A stretch of 64,000 bases of DNA from Rhynchospora pubera (GCA_028095005.1 CM051459.1:133077657-133141656); one strand, 5' to 3'; positions 1 to 11,312 are shown, counted from the first letter of the stretch. The notes: a model not told the origin generated them from the sequence alone. Numbers and translations: made by a program.

Positions 1-78
1 TTAGTATTCGTTTATATGCAAGTTTCAATTTTAGATACTAATTTATTTATATTCACATTGTTTTTTTTAATATTATAG

Positions 79-666
79 GATGGTCGACTGAATACCGGGC
101 GATTAGATGATATTTTAGGACCACGCACGTTCTTTCCTACTCAGTTTCCATCCTCAGGTCCTACTCCATCCATGCATAGTGCATCAGCATCGACCTCGCA
201 GTTTGCTGGCATTTCTCAGGATCCCATTGGCATTTTCCAGCCTCATGATCCTCCACCGTACTCCTTTGCACCATTTGGTATGCCTTCCTCTTTTCCTGCA
301 TTTACTGTTCCCCCATTTACTGTACCGTCAGTGCCTACGCCTTCTTCTATTCCATCATTTGGCACTCCGTCTGGTAGTATGGGAGGGACAGACTCGTTCA
401 GCACATTGCTACGGACGGCCGGAGATGAGGAGGGTGATTATGTCCCTATAGCGACTCCTCAGGAGGCTGGGCAGCCTGTTGAGTTTGGGCCCATACAGCA
501 GGAGGCTCAGCAGGACCAGCAGGAGGACCTCCAGGAGGAGGACGATGGGGATACAGAGTCCACTGACTCAGGAGACGTTACTGCCCCGGCTGGACGAGAT
601 AGGCGTGCGGTGAAGGTGATTGACAGATTTTCACCTTCGGGACCTAGGAGGAGGCGGCGCCATTAG
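79..666 (+). CDS. Last exon of an unrecognised gene (Pro/Ser-rich, acidic, RRRRRH C-terminus)
   Basis: A T-rich tract and TAG at 76-78 form a good splice acceptor. From 79 the frame is open for 195 codons to TAG at 664-666. The exon starts in phase 0 with DGRLNTGRLDDILGP, continues through a Pro/Phe/Ser-rich stretch (PPYSFAPF, FTVPPFTVP), then an acidic Gln/Glu/Asp-rich stretch, and ends in a basic SGPRRRRRH tail. The upstream exons lie outside the window. The composition suggests a disordered C-terminal tail of a larger protein. It could belong to a transposon-encoded or PMD/MAIN-like protein, but no catalytic domain is visible and I do not recognise it. An ATG at 172 lies inside the exon, but the open frame and the acceptor upstream argue that it is not the start. 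Confidence 0.45.
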   Translation, partial: DGRLNTGRLDDILGPRTFFPTQFPSSGPTPSMHSASASTSQFAGISQDPIGIFQPHDPPPYSFAPFGMPSSFPAFTVPPFTVPSVPTPSSIPSFGTPSGSMGGTDSFSTLLRTAGDEEGDYVPIATPQEAGQPVEFGPIQQEAQQDQQEDLQEEDDGDTESTDSGDVTAPAGRDRRAVKVIDRFSPSGPRRRRRH

Positions 667-1153
667 TTATGATGATGGACTGATTTTATTGCTGATGATG
701 ACAGTTTTTTTTTATGGACTTGTGTATTACTCATGATGGACAGATCGTTTATTTTTCGTTTATGGACTTGTGATTGATTTGTGTATTAATGATGTTGATT
801 GACTATTTTTCGTTTATGACTTATGATTGACTTGTGTATTTATTGGCTTGTTTATTATGACTTGTGATGATTGACTTGTGTATTATTATGACTTGGAATT
901 TCGGAGTGCAAAGCACTACTTGAAACATAAACGTTTATGTATTGAAACGCCAATAAATAAAATACACCAAACAACACCTTTTATCCATTGAACGTCAACA
1001 CATTAAAACCACAACTTATAGTGCAAAGCACTACAAAAAATAAAGGAAAATAAAAAACAACCATAAAAATAAAATTTTGCATTAACAATTCCAACTAAAT
1101 TACATTAACAACCATAATAATAAAACACATAAATATTACAATGATATAAATAT
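667..1153. other. Intergenic, degenerate TGATTGACTTGTGTATT repeats
   Basis: This is the 3' flank between the exon ending at 666 and the minus-strand gene ending at 1154. From about 680 to 895 it holds a loose repeat built from GACTTGTGTATT and GATTGACT words. The remainder is A/T-rich and I see no gene in it. Confidence 0.4.
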
Positions 1154-2104
1154 TTAGAGATTTTGACTATCTACATGTTGTAGAATTTCATCCCACCATG
1201 GTTGCTCATCTTCATCATTCGGTTGTTGTTGATTACTCGCACCAGTGTTGTCAGCGAACTGAGCGACTTCGTTCCAAAAAGCAGCATCATCTTCTTGTTG
1301 ATTACTCGGAACACTGTTGTTAACGAATTGAGCGGCTTCGTTCCAAAAAGCCGCTTCGGTTTCTTCTTTTTCTATCTCTGCCATTCGGCTTGCCGCAATT
1401 TGTCGAAGTTCATCCCTCTTATTCATTTCTCTCAATTTTTGCTCTGATTTTTTGAGCCTTTTTTTCCTTGCCTCTTCTTCCCTAAGTTTTTGTTTACGAT
1501 CCATTTCTTCATTTCTTTCTTTAATAATCCTCTGCGTCTCTATGTCCCGAGCTCTTTGTTCATTCTCGTCGTGACGTTTGTGCTCATGGTAGTGGTCACG
1601 CAATATGTTTTCTTTGTAATTGAAAACTTGAGCGCACCTTGTACAGGTCACTGTGTGGTCTCCATTAAAGTTGTATATTTTCTCGTAAACGGTCCAGTGA
1701 GTTGGTTCACACGAGAGGTAGGGTTTCGGTTGTTGTTGGGGGATGGGTTTAGGTTCTGTGTAATATTTTTTGTACCAGTCATATCGCCTTTCTCGGTTCA
1801 GATTCTTTTCGTGTTCCCGCCATCGCCGTTCCTGGTACTCCTTCTGTTCACTTTCCGGCCCACCATTAATGTGCCATTGGTAGTGTATTTTTAACTCGAG
1901 CACGTCTCCCTCTTCAGTCGTGTCTTCATGGATGTTGTATTTCAAAGTGCGATAACAAGAGCGACAAATTGCCTCGTATTCTCCGTTTTCTGGTTGATTT
2001 CTATTGGCAGGGTAATGGTAGAAAGTTGGCCAATACTCAATGCGGGTTGCTCTTCGATAGTTTGGAACATCATTATTTGAGTTAGAGTTATTTCCTTTGT
2101 TCAT
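1154..2104 (-). CDS. Two-zinc-knuckle protein with C-terminal FWNEAAQF repeats (uncharacterised)
   Basis: Single-exon frame of 316 residues from ATG at 2104 to the stop at 1154. I do not recognise the family. Module 1 has C47-x2-C50 and then H74-x3-H78 in HYQWHINGG. Module 2 has C154-x2-C157 followed by a His cluster (H171, H173, H175), reminiscent of BED/C2H2 zinc fingers. Residues about 175-248 are Lys/Glu/Arg-rich and probably a coiled-coil helix. Two tandem units of 23 residues follow (251-273 and 274-296), each with AAFWNE-x-AQF and SNQQ, then a related tail, PWWDEILQHVD. A paralogue at 61772-62749 conserves both modules and has three repeat units, which supports real coding. A TATA-like TTTATAAAA lies at about 2169-2177, roughly 65 nt upstream of the ATG. 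The role is unknown; nucleic-acid or protein binding is only inferred from the zinc modules. Confidence 0.7.
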   Translation of the reverse strand: MNKGNNSNSNNDVPNYRRATRIEYWPTFYHYPANRNQPENGEYEAICRSCYRTLKYNIHEDTTEEGDVLELKIHYQWHINGGPESEQKEYQERRWREHEKNLNRERRYDWYKKYYTEPKPIPQQQPKPYLSCEPTHWTVYEKIYNFNGDHTVTCTRCAQVFNYKENILRDHYHEHKRHDENEQRARDIETQRIIKERNEEMDRKQKLREEEARKKRLKKSEQKLREMNKRDELRQIAASRMAEIEKEETEAAFWNEAAQFVNNSVPSNQQEDDAAFWNEVAQFADNTGASNQQQPNDEDEQPWWDEILQHVDSQNL

Positions 2105-2164
2105 TGTACTGAAGGTTTTAACAAGAAGGAGAGTGGGTGTTTGTGAATTCTAATTCAACAATGG

Positions 2165-2180
2165 CTGCTTTTATAAATAA
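2165..2180 (-). promoter_or_regulatory. Putative TATA box of the zinc-knuckle gene
   Basis: On the minus strand TTTATAAAAGCAGCC lies about 65 nt upstream of the ATG at 2104. The paralogue at 62.7 kb has CTATAAAAT at the same distance, so the spacing is conserved. Confidence 0.45.
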
Positions 2181-2289
2181 TTTCAGTACTTCAAAGATGA
2201 CATTGTAAAATCAAATCTTGTCATGTCTTTTGCAGTCTTTATCAGAGCATGCTTGTACTTTTTTTCCTAAAAATCAAATAATATACCTT

Positions 2290-2435
2290 CGAACGCGTTT
2301 ATAAAACGCGCTCCAACCCTCCCAACGCGTTTTATAAACGCGTACGAAGCTCTGACAAAGTGGACAGCATCTCCCCTTCGTACGCGTTTATAAAACGCGT
2401 TGGGAGGGTTGGAGCGCGTTTTATAAACGCGTACG
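2290..2435. repeat. Near-perfect long inverted repeat (60-bp arms, 26-nt loop)
   Basis: The left arm (2290-2349) and right arm (2376-2435) are reverse complements with one mismatch (A2292 opposite A2403+30, i.e. A2433). The loop is 2350-2375. The arms are GC-rich compared with the surroundings and each contains palindromic ACGCGT words around TTTATAAAA. It lies in the 556-bp gap between the divergent zinc-knuckle gene and the PMD gene. It could be a hairpin-RNA locus, a foldback MITE or a cruciform-prone promoter element; the sequence alone does not decide. Confidence 0.9.
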
Positions 2436-2660
2436 GGGGGAATTCAAATACTCGCTTCTGAAACGCGTTCGAACTTTCTTCTTATTAAAAAAAAATAAAA
2501 TAATTCTGTATATTAAAATTTTTTGGGTCGAAATTTTTATATTAATTAATTTCGGTCAGTTTGTTCTTCGTGAACTAAACTAAACCAGAGCAATTCCTTT
2601 CAAACCCTAGTCTCTCTCCAAATCTACCTCCCGACTCCCGAGAAGGAACCTAGAGTCGCC

Positions 2661-5600
2661 ATGGAGAGAGATCCGGCCAACGGACCCGTCCTGAGAGACC
2701 GAATTGACGACGACGACGACGACGACGACGACGATTCTGATGACGAAGAAGAGCTTTTGGTCGAGGAGCGAGAGGCGGAGATGGTCTCTTTTCTCAACCC
2801 CGACAAACCTACCAAGAGGAAGGCCTGGTTTCTCATGTCCACTGGTAATGTCTCCAAAACCATGCCTCTTGTTCCCTCCTCTCACAAAAACCCCTCTCTT
2901 GTTGCAATTGAAGAGCCCAAATTTCACTTCAAGGGCTGGTGCAGCTCCCCGCGCCAGTGGGAACAATGGGTCGCCAAGCTCCTCCCCAAATTCGGTCACA
3001 TTTGGAAAAAAATTGGCATCTTTGATGCAATTCTCATCTCCACTTACCGCATTAGGCGCGACCCATCTACCATTTCAGCCCTAGTTTCCCACTGGTGTGA
3101 AGAGACCAACACCTTCCTCTTCCCCTGGGGTGAGGTCACTGTAACCCTAGAGGACATCATAATCCTTAGTGGCCTATCAGTCCTGGGAGAAGCAGCTAAG
3201 ACACCTTTACCTGAAGAGATGAGGGAGATGGACTCGAGGTTGAACGAAGAAAGGCTCCGGTTCAACAGAAGCACCAGTAAGAAAGCACACCATTCAGTCT
3301 GGATGAAGGTTTTCATGGAGAGAGACTCTGATGAATTGGAGCATGGGGCATTTCTTTCTCTATGGCTGTCTCGGTTTGTGTTCCCTTGCCATCCCGAGAT
3401 GACAATCAGGCCGCATGTATTCCCAATTGCCATTAGGTTGAGCTGCGGTCAGAGGATAGCACTTGCCCCTTCAGTTTTAGCAAGCATCTATCGTGATTTA
3501 AGAGAGATGAAAAGGTGGTTAGTTAACAAAAGTGGTGGTGTGAAGGATGGGTCTTTGACTGTATGGGCACCATTTCACATATTGCAAATCTGGATCTGGG
3601 AGCGGTTCCCAGGCCTGAGACCGGAGACCCAAAATCATATAAAGGATGGGGAGCCTCGTGCTGCCAGGTGGCATGATGTAGGTAAGAAACTCGATTTCGG
3701 ACTGGTACAGTCGGTCCTTAACACACCGAACTCATTTAACTACCGACCTTATGCAATAAGCTCCTCGAACTGGTATAAGGAGGGATGTGATGAGTTAATA
3801 AGAGATGATGAGTTGAGATCTTTTGCGCAGTGTTTGTGTACATGTGAGTTGGTTGGGATTGATACAATTGAACAGTATTTACCTAATCGGGTTGCACTGC
3901 AATTTGGTTTTGACCAGGATTTACCTTACCCATTTATGAGGATCTGTAATCTAGGCTGGGAAGCTGCTTGGAGAACTTATGAAATTACTGCGGATAACAT
4001 CGGTCTTTATGTGCCACCTCAGCCATTTGAACCTGGAGTGACTGTAAATTATTTGAGCTGGTGGAGAGAGTATATGCTGGCATGTTGTAATACAAGTATT
4101 GCTGCTATGGGAGCTGGTATGCCTCAAGTACTGGTACCAAGGGAGAATAGTAGAGGGAAGAGTAAGAGCGGGAGTGGGAATGTGAGTAAAAAGGCTAAGG
4201 TTTTGTCACCTGGTGATAAGAAGAGGAAGATTCAAGATTGTTATGACTCAACAATGTCAGATTTGGAAGGGGGTAAAGTACGTGATATTCATGAAATTGG
4301 GGCTAAAGGTGTGAAAGGTACAATAGGAGCTAAGAGTCTTAATCACCATCTTTCATTTGAGGAGATGGACATTGTTCAGGATGGTTGTGGATCTACACCA
4401 AACATGTTAACGGGTGCAGAGGCTATCAGGAAAGGAGGGGATGATTTGTCAAGTCAAGTGTCTGGTTTGGTTGGAGATGGAAGAGGTGTTGATTTTCTGG
4501 AGATGAAAAGTATAACGGGAGATATTCTGAAAAAAGTGATCAAAGACGACGCTGCTATCACGCAAGAGAAGGTATTTTATAGATCATCACTCTTGTCCCT
4601 CTACAAGGTTGTACTGAACTGACCAGTATGTTTCGTGGCAGGTGCCGTTGGTATGTTAAACTTGGCTTGGTTTTACTGGTACCAGACTGGTTAATAGTTC
4701 AGAAATATCTACCCTGGTCTTATTTCATTTTTATTTCACATTAGGGCACTGGGTTTTATTCTTCAGACAACTTGCTTTAAATATGAATAGAAATAACTTG
4801 TGTTGGAAATGAAGCACCAATGTGGGTATGTGATGTTTACCTTTATTTGTTGTTCTTCTTTTTCCTCTTCTCAAAATTAGTAATAAATAAATTCTTGCTA
4901 TATATGCAAAATTGCTATCTCATGTTTGTTTGTCGAAGGCATAATTTCCGATTCAAAATTTCAAACAAAACATACCTGTAATATTACTAATTTTTAATTT
5001 GACCTTACAAAACTCCTATGGTATATATATAATAAAAAAGGACAATTGATGAAGTTAGTCATGTTTGGTTGTGATTTCTTTCATGTCAATTGCATGTTTA
5101 TAATTTAGTTGACGACTGACAATTTTACCAATGAAGAACAGCTACCTCCTCATTTGCTTCCAAAGTAAAATATATGGAAACGGGGAACTCGGTGATTTTC
5201 TGATGCCCAACATGATGCCATTCTGTTTATAAAGTGCAATTATCAGTTGCACATGGTCGTCAAATCATATTAGGTGATATGGTTAAGTTGACTTAGAATA
5301 TGGCAAGTATTATATCCTGTAGTCTAAATAACACCAGAGGGAACTCGGTTTGATATGTTATTTTATTTTGGAAGGAAAATGATTCTCTATAGTATTACAG
5401 CAGTTGTATAACAGAACTTTTTTTTTTATTATTTATTGTCCTGGGTAAATAAATTGAACTCATTATCAGTTTTGTTTATACAAATATGCAAATATGAATT
5501 TGAATGGGACAACTTGGGTATTTAAATGTTTTCTGGTTATATGTACAAAATTCTGCATTAATGTCTCTCTCTCCCTTTAATTCCCTCCTTTAAAGGTAAC

Positions 5601-6762
5601 TGGTGAGGTTGGTGGACGAAACCGAGAACAAGGTGTTACTGACAAAACTGAAGGATACCATCCCCCACAACAGGAGACTCTGACAACCCAGCCTGTTGGC
5701 ACAGATGCAGGACTAATGAGCACCCAGCCTGTTAGCATGGATGCAGAACATAAAATGTTGCCAAGTTTATCTGATTCAAATCTACAACTCACTAAGAGTT
5801 CAAATAAAAAGGCTGATGGGAGCACTGTTACGTTGGTAGGGGATCTAAATCTAAATCTGACTACAGAGGATGTAGATACTGGGGTGGGAGAAGTGACTGC
5901 TAAGGGAGATGCAAGAGAGGAGCTTTCTGTTGGAGATCTAAATAAAGAAGATCCTGTGAAGAAGATGGCAAGTTGTGGCTTGATTCAAGTGGCAATTGAT
6001 GGGTCGTCTAGTGGAGCCACGACAACTTTCGGCACACAAATTGAGGCAGGAAACGAATCTGAGGGAGGGGAGAAGATGGAATTGGATGGGAGAGAGAAAG
6101 AACAAGGTTTATGTAAGGAAAAAACTATCAGCGAGTCCCCAATTGCTGAGTCGACCCAAAAGGAAGAAGAGAAACCAAGAGAGGTTGGGAAAACTGAAGT
6201 GGTTGTGCAAGATTTGGTGGCTGGTGGTGGTGTGGTTAAAGTGCCTAGAGAGATAAACACTAACAGTGATAAACCTATGGTGGAAATGGAAGCTTCTGAA
6301 GAGAAAAACACTGACAATCCTGATATTGCAATGAATGAAGTGAGAAAGGGACATGTTGAACCTTCTTTACAAATGCATCCTTCTAGTGTACCAGAGGAAG
6401 ATTTTAGAGAGAGAAACCCTAGTGCAATACCTAATGATGAAAGAGAACCAGCCCCTTCACCTCCTGTGTCAGTGCAAGAGCCTAGAGAGAGAATCTCAAG
6501 AAGAGATTCTCACCTTACACCAGGTGATGCGACTGCACTTCCACCCCAGGGAGGAACTTCTAGAGATAGAAGCAGTACTGCTGCGGCACACAACCGTGTC
6601 AGCATGGGGGTCAGTAGCATGGACCGGTATGCAGCTGACCTGCGTGCACAAAGGGCCAATAAGGAGGCAAAGGAGTTAGCAGAGATCAAAAGATTGAAAC
6701 AGGAAATCAAGGATATGATGCATAGTATCATGATGTTGGATGAGGGTTCTAGTCTGTCTTAG
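2661..6762 (+). CDS. Plant mobile domain (PMD / aminotransferase-like) protein, two exons
   Basis: Exon 1 is 2661-4571 and exon 2 is 5596-6762. The GT..AG intron is in phase 0 and the frame closes to 1025 residues. Exon 1 read alone would stop at 4622, inside the intron. After an acidic N-terminus with ten consecutive Asp comes a PMD region at about 90-480: FHFKGWCSSPRQWEQWV, YRIRRDPSTISALVSHWC, FLFPWGEVTVTLEDI, WMKVFMERDSDELEHGAFLSLWLSRFVF, VWAPFHILQIWIWERFP and NYLSWWREYM. These match the 'aminotransferase-like, plant mobile domain' family that includes Arabidopsis MAIN/MAIL relatives, nuclear proteins linked to silencing and meristem maintenance. The family is shared with transposons. The C-terminal half is low-complexity and acidic and ends in a short coiled coil (RAQRANKEAKELAEIKRLKQ). 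The start is chosen at the first ATG in a purine context (GCCATGG). Transposon capture versus host gene is not resolved. Confidence 0.9.
2706..2736 (+). repeat. Coding (GAC)n microsatellite
   Basis: About ten GAC/GAT repeats encode the poly-Asp run near the N-terminus of the PMD protein. Its length is likely to vary between individuals. Confidence 0.85.
4572..5595 (+). other. Intron of the PMD gene
   Basis: The donor is GAGAAG|GTATTT and the acceptor CCTTTAAAG|GTAACT. Both flanking codons are complete (phase 0). The 1024-bp intron is AT-rich and I see no further gene or element in it. Confidence 0.8.
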
Positions 6763-8095
6763 TTGTTGGTTTGGTTGGTCCCACCTGTAAGTTGTAGTTA
6801 CTAATTTTCTGGCATAACATCTTCTGAATACTTAGGGATGTTGTTGATGGTTAAATGTGTGTAACCTCTTTTTTTTTTCTGTTTTTTTTTTGGAGGTGGG
6901 TTTGGTTGGTAGGTTTGGTGATTGTAGTGTGTTTCTGTAGGCTAAAATGTCAGCAACTTAAATATTATTTTTTTGGGGCAATTTACTTTGTCATTTGTAG
7001 ATGAAATTGGCACGGTCTGTTATTAGGTGCTTGTTGTGTTAGTGGTGGTTTCTGTAGTCTGTAGATTTAGTTGGTGTGCAGCAGTATTAAAATGTGGTAC
7101 TGTCGATTAATTATGTGATGCTTCTCTTTAATTATAAAAAGAGAAAAAAATTGTTCCAATATAGTTTGCATATATTCTTTTATTGTGGTGCAAATTATTG
7201 GAGACTGCTGCTACACTGGATTTGTACAGTAGGTATCAACAAATTTTTGTTATGTTCTCTTTTCAAAAGATATCCAATGAATGAAAGGGTGGTTTAGCTT
7301 TGCACTAATACGCTGGTACAATCGAGCACCATCCTTTATTGCTGCATGCAACTTGTGTTGATTTTTATTTAAAAAAAAATGCAACCTTTTGATGTAATTG
7401 AGATTGATATTTTTCCTGTTTTTATGCTTAAATAAGTCATGCTTTAGGTTTGAGTCTTGTGACTTTGAGAGACAGGGAGCGAAGGATTTGTTCAAAACAA
7501 TCTATGAGTTCAGTGTATTGTTGACGGACATGGTAGAATAATCCGTATACTCCGTTAGATTACGAATATCAGCCACAGAATTGCATCTATACACGAATCT
7601 TATAGTTATCCAACAGTCAGAATGTGAATAGGGAAACTCCTTTATCCTAAACAGCTGTTATTAGCATTTAACAAACTGATCCTGGTACAAGTTTTCCATC
7701 CGTATACCAAGCCAAACAAATGACATAAGAAAATGTTTAAACAGAAATGAAAATTGTTCTACAGCATGCCTGAGAAATAAAAATTGACAATCAGCTAACT
7801 GTTATGAAAAGAAATAAAAAAGGAAAAAAGAGGAAAAACTGGTAAGCTACTATTTTCGACTCTTCTGCAGTAGTACAAATCTCATTGAAATCTCCCAGGA
7901 AGATTTGGACCATCTAGTTTGCATCTGACAGTTATGATCAGAAAAATACTTGTATTAAAATAAAATGAAACAGCTCAGGCAAGTACACAGGTACTTAAAT
8001 AAGATGGAGTCTGGACCTTCTGATCATATACTGATGATCCATATCTGCTTGGGAGAATCCAATGAATGAAGTACAGTTGAAGAGGAGCCCGACTT
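6763..8095. other. Intergenic / 3' UTR region, no gene seen
   Basis: Holds the presumed 3' UTR of the PMD gene and the 3' flank of the minus-strand LARP6-like remnant. No open frame with plausible coding content was seen. Confidence 0.5.
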
Positions 8096-9690
8096 TCATG
8101 CCAGCTGATTCAGGTCAGTGACGGAATCCCGCTCTCCTTTCCCATGTCTGAGCTGGCATTGTCCATTGGTACCTATTCCATCGCATGAATTTTATTAGAA
8201 CAGTATCTAGGATGTGCCCTTGAGGATTAGTATGTTAAATGCTACTGTGTTTCCTACATAGGTAACATACCTTGATAATTTCATCCGTGTTGGAATTGCT
8301 GAATGCCTCTCCCTTCCCTTCTTCGAATTCCTTCCCTCGTAGCTCTGTTTCATAAAAGTATCCCTTGGAAATTAGCAATTCTGGTTATAGACTTGCATAA
8401 AAAGAAGGTTGCTTTCTGCAATACTGTGGACAGCCATGTACTGGATGTCTAGATCAATTCAGTTATTTATTATAGTGTATAATTCTATCTTTACTGTCCT
8501 ACTCAAATATAAATCTTTTAGTTTTGTATGTTGAGTACGGATTTAGTAAAATATAAATTATAGTTCGACTGAAAGGCTCCCAAAGCAGATTTTTATTTCT
8601 TTGACCCAAAATACAATGATGATATGGAGGTTCGAGTAATTACAAATAGTTTTATTCGTTTCAAAAAAAAAAATTACAAATAGTTTTATTTAAAGTAATT
8701 AACCCACAAGTGTCAATCGAAACTTAGAAGTTAATAAAGAATATAACCAGATTGGAAATCATGTCAGACCGTGTGCCTTGTTCTGACGCAATAGAGTACT
8801 CTCTCCTAGAATGAACACGGAGTCCATCTTTCTGATATGGGCTGGAATTGAAAAATGCAATCTAATATAGAAAATAAGAAAATATTTTCTTAAATTGTCT
8901 TTATGCAAATCAAGAATATGCTAATTGTAATAACTATAAATAAACTCAAGTTTCATTTGCTAGAAAGCCACTTACTGCTCCATTAGCTTGCTCTTCTGTT
9001 TCAAATTCAACAATTGCATGAAGACCTGACATGGTTCTTTCAGAACTCCACCAGCCCTGACAACAGAAAATTAGCAAGTTATTTGCTATGAAAAGTAATA
9101 ATATGCATAATCACCGAGTCATTTTTTTTTAAATTTTATGAAGTGGATCAAGTTTGGTACCTCTCTAATTGTTAAGACATCCCTTGAACAACCAGCAAGA
9201 TTGGGGTCTCGGGGATTTCGCACTCTGAAACTCCTCACCCTGCATGTAAATATAAGGATTTGAAATGTACAAAGTTGAATGAAAATGAATTACAAATATG
9301 TAAGATGGGAAAAAATAGTTGATTAAATTTTTTCCTGACCTTCCAAGATAACAAAATATTTTTTCTAGATTTTCAGGCGAATAATCAGGAGGAAAATTCT
9401 CAGCAATGATGGTACGGGCCTGTTGGAAAATAAAGAATATTTCATACTTATATCATAGATATATGATATATAATCACCACAATTGATGTAAAACAACAAG
9501 AACCTGAATTTGCTCTTCCGACGGTCGGATGAAGAAAGGCCGCCAGTGCCTCATCTATGTTTAAACAAATCACATCAATCTAATTGCCTTGATAAATGAA
9601 TTTAAATTTGTTTGCAATACGCATAATCTGGTACTCACAATGCTAGCTGTGATAGCAACGAAATGAAAATCTATTTCAAATTGCGTTGAT
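8096..9690 (-). pseudogene. 5'-truncated LARP6-like gene with an in-frame stop
   Basis: Exons read on the minus strand: 9504-9554, 9340-9419, 9161-9239, 8976-9056, 8770-8831, 8271-8344 and 8096-8172. A possible further exon ends at 9639. All splice sites are GT..AG and every phase is compatible. The conceptual pieces (ARTIIAENFPPDYSPENLEKIF, then VRSFRVRNPRDP, then GLHAIVEFETEEQANGA) resemble the RRM of La-related protein 6, an RNA-binding protein. The later exons are basic and Arg/Gly/Gln-rich, as in LARP6 C-termini. The La motif that should precede the RRM was not found upstream. TGA at 8281-8283 is in frame and fits a CGA to TGA transition. Family assignment is from remembered motifs. A lineage-specific short gene ending at that TGA is the alternative. 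Confidence 0.5.
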
Positions 9691-9699
9691 GAAAGAGGA

Positions 9700-10605
9700 C
9701 ATTGTGAAAAAGAAATTTATCATCATCAAATTACTAACATCTTTTCCAGGAGTTGATGGGTTATCTGATATGGTAAGCATTTCTGACAACATTACCATCT
9801 CTTCTTCTCTAAAATCTCTCGCAACTATCTCTCTTTGCTTTTCTGTTGGACAATTTAAAGGCGTATATTTTCTCGCCTTTGCAAATATATGTCGCTTATT
9901 ATGTATTTATGTATTATGTATAAAAAAAATGCAAAAATAGGTTGTCTATATTAGATTTCTGGTCATGGAAAGATCAAAGTAAATGGCAATTTTGTTCCTA
10001 TATTTGGGAAGAAGGACATCATTGGCTCGCTATACTAACTCATAGTTATTGCCTTTTCTTTTTCCTTATCTGCTGCAAAAATATTCTATTTTTAACTTGA
10101 TATTCCTTGGCAATATCTTTCGAAATAGATTTGCCCAATAAAGTACCAAACTTGGTCTAATTTTTGTAGCGTAATTTATTCTCTTTCGAGGAATAAAATG
10201 AAGAGCAATCAATGATGGCGCTTCTGCTTTGACCTGTACTAGTCCTTTCTTATTTTGCCTATTATTATTTTTTTTTCTTATATTAAAAAAAATTCTTTTT
10301 CTCGTTCTCTGATTCGAATCCATGCCCAATAAACCGCATTAATGATGCACTAATGGGCTTTTATGGATATCGTCACAATGTGCCAATGTGGTAATGGACT
10401 TCGGCTTCGTCGCATTTATTACCTTTATTAAAACCTATTATCGAGAATTTGTGAAAGATTTCTGATGGGGGTTTGAGCATGTCAGCATGTGCATGGAGTC
10501 TTGTATTATGTTTATCAAAACATGAATGTTACTATATTTATTTACAGTCTTGTCAAAAATTTTAGATAGATATTTGGTGAATATCGCAGGACCTGAAATT
10601 GTTTA
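9700..10605. other. Intergenic, no gene seen
   Basis: AT-rich. Frames at 9686-9940 and 10066-10329 have no recognisable content, and no La-motif exon was found here. Confidence 0.4.
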
Positions 10606-10609
10606 TCGG

Positions 10610-11312
10610 GGCTGATCATCCCAATTTTTATCGTCCTCAAACGTGTTTCCTATTTTTAGAAAACACGTAAATTCCATTTTCAGAAATATCTCTCCTAGCG
10701 CTCATCCCTTCTTTCCCTCTCTGTTTGGCTCACTTTCCCTCCTCCCACTCTGATTCACTTAATATATTTAAAGATATAAAGATTCTATATAAAATATATA
10801 AAGTTTCTATTTATATACATAACAGTTCTACTTAAAATATATAAAGGTTCTACTTATATACATAACAGTTCTAGTTAATATATATAAAGATTCTACTTAT
10901 ATACATAACAGTTCTACTTAAAAATATAAAGGTTCTAATTAATATGTATAGTAGTTCTAGTTAATATACATAACAGTTAATATGCATAAAGGTTCTAGTT
11001 AATATGCATAACAGAACCTTTATATATATTAACTAGAACTTTTACTATATTAACTAGAACCTTAATATATCACTCCCTCCCCCCTCCCCCTCTGTATCCT
11101 CCGATTCGCTCTCTCCCTATGATTCGCTCTGTTCACCATTCTCCTCATCGCTCGTCCTCATCCTCCCCAACCCTCATTCTCTCATCATCTTTTCGCCATC
11201 ATTCTCATCATCCTCTGGATAACGCTGGATGAAAATGAAAAAGAGATAACGTGTTTTCTAAAATTGGAAGGAAATGACGAGAATGATAAAAAAGGGAAGA
11301 TGATGGAAAGCA
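10610..11312. mobile_element. Decayed MULE-like non-autonomous element with AACAGTT-core minisatellite
   Basis: The ends are imperfect inverted repeats: GATCATCCCAATTTTTATCG plus CGTGTTT..AGAAAACACG on the left, and ACGTGTTTTCTAAAATT plus GAATGATAAAAAAGGGAAG on the right. The left shoulder is pyrimidine-rich (CTCCCTCC). The centre (about 10770-11060) is a tandem repeat of about 45 bp containing CATAACAGTTCTA and ATATAAAGGTTCTA. The layout matches the elements at 11987-17371 and 53957-55148. Exact ends and a target duplication were not found. Confidence 0.4.

Noticed and set aside
1202..1894. Plus-strand frames over the zinc-knuckle gene
   Set aside because: Antisense shadows of the 1154-2104 gene. 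The minus frame is the one with Cys/His modules and repeats conserved in the paralogue.
4572..4622. PMD frame ending at 4622 as a one-exon gene
   Set aside because: A donor at 4572 and an acceptor at 5595 join two phase-0 exons; the second continues the acidic coding region to a coiled coil.
9686..10329. Frames upstream of the LARP6-like exons as its missing La motif
   Set aside because: Neither frame contains the aromatic and FL-rich La-motif pattern. Composition is AT-driven.
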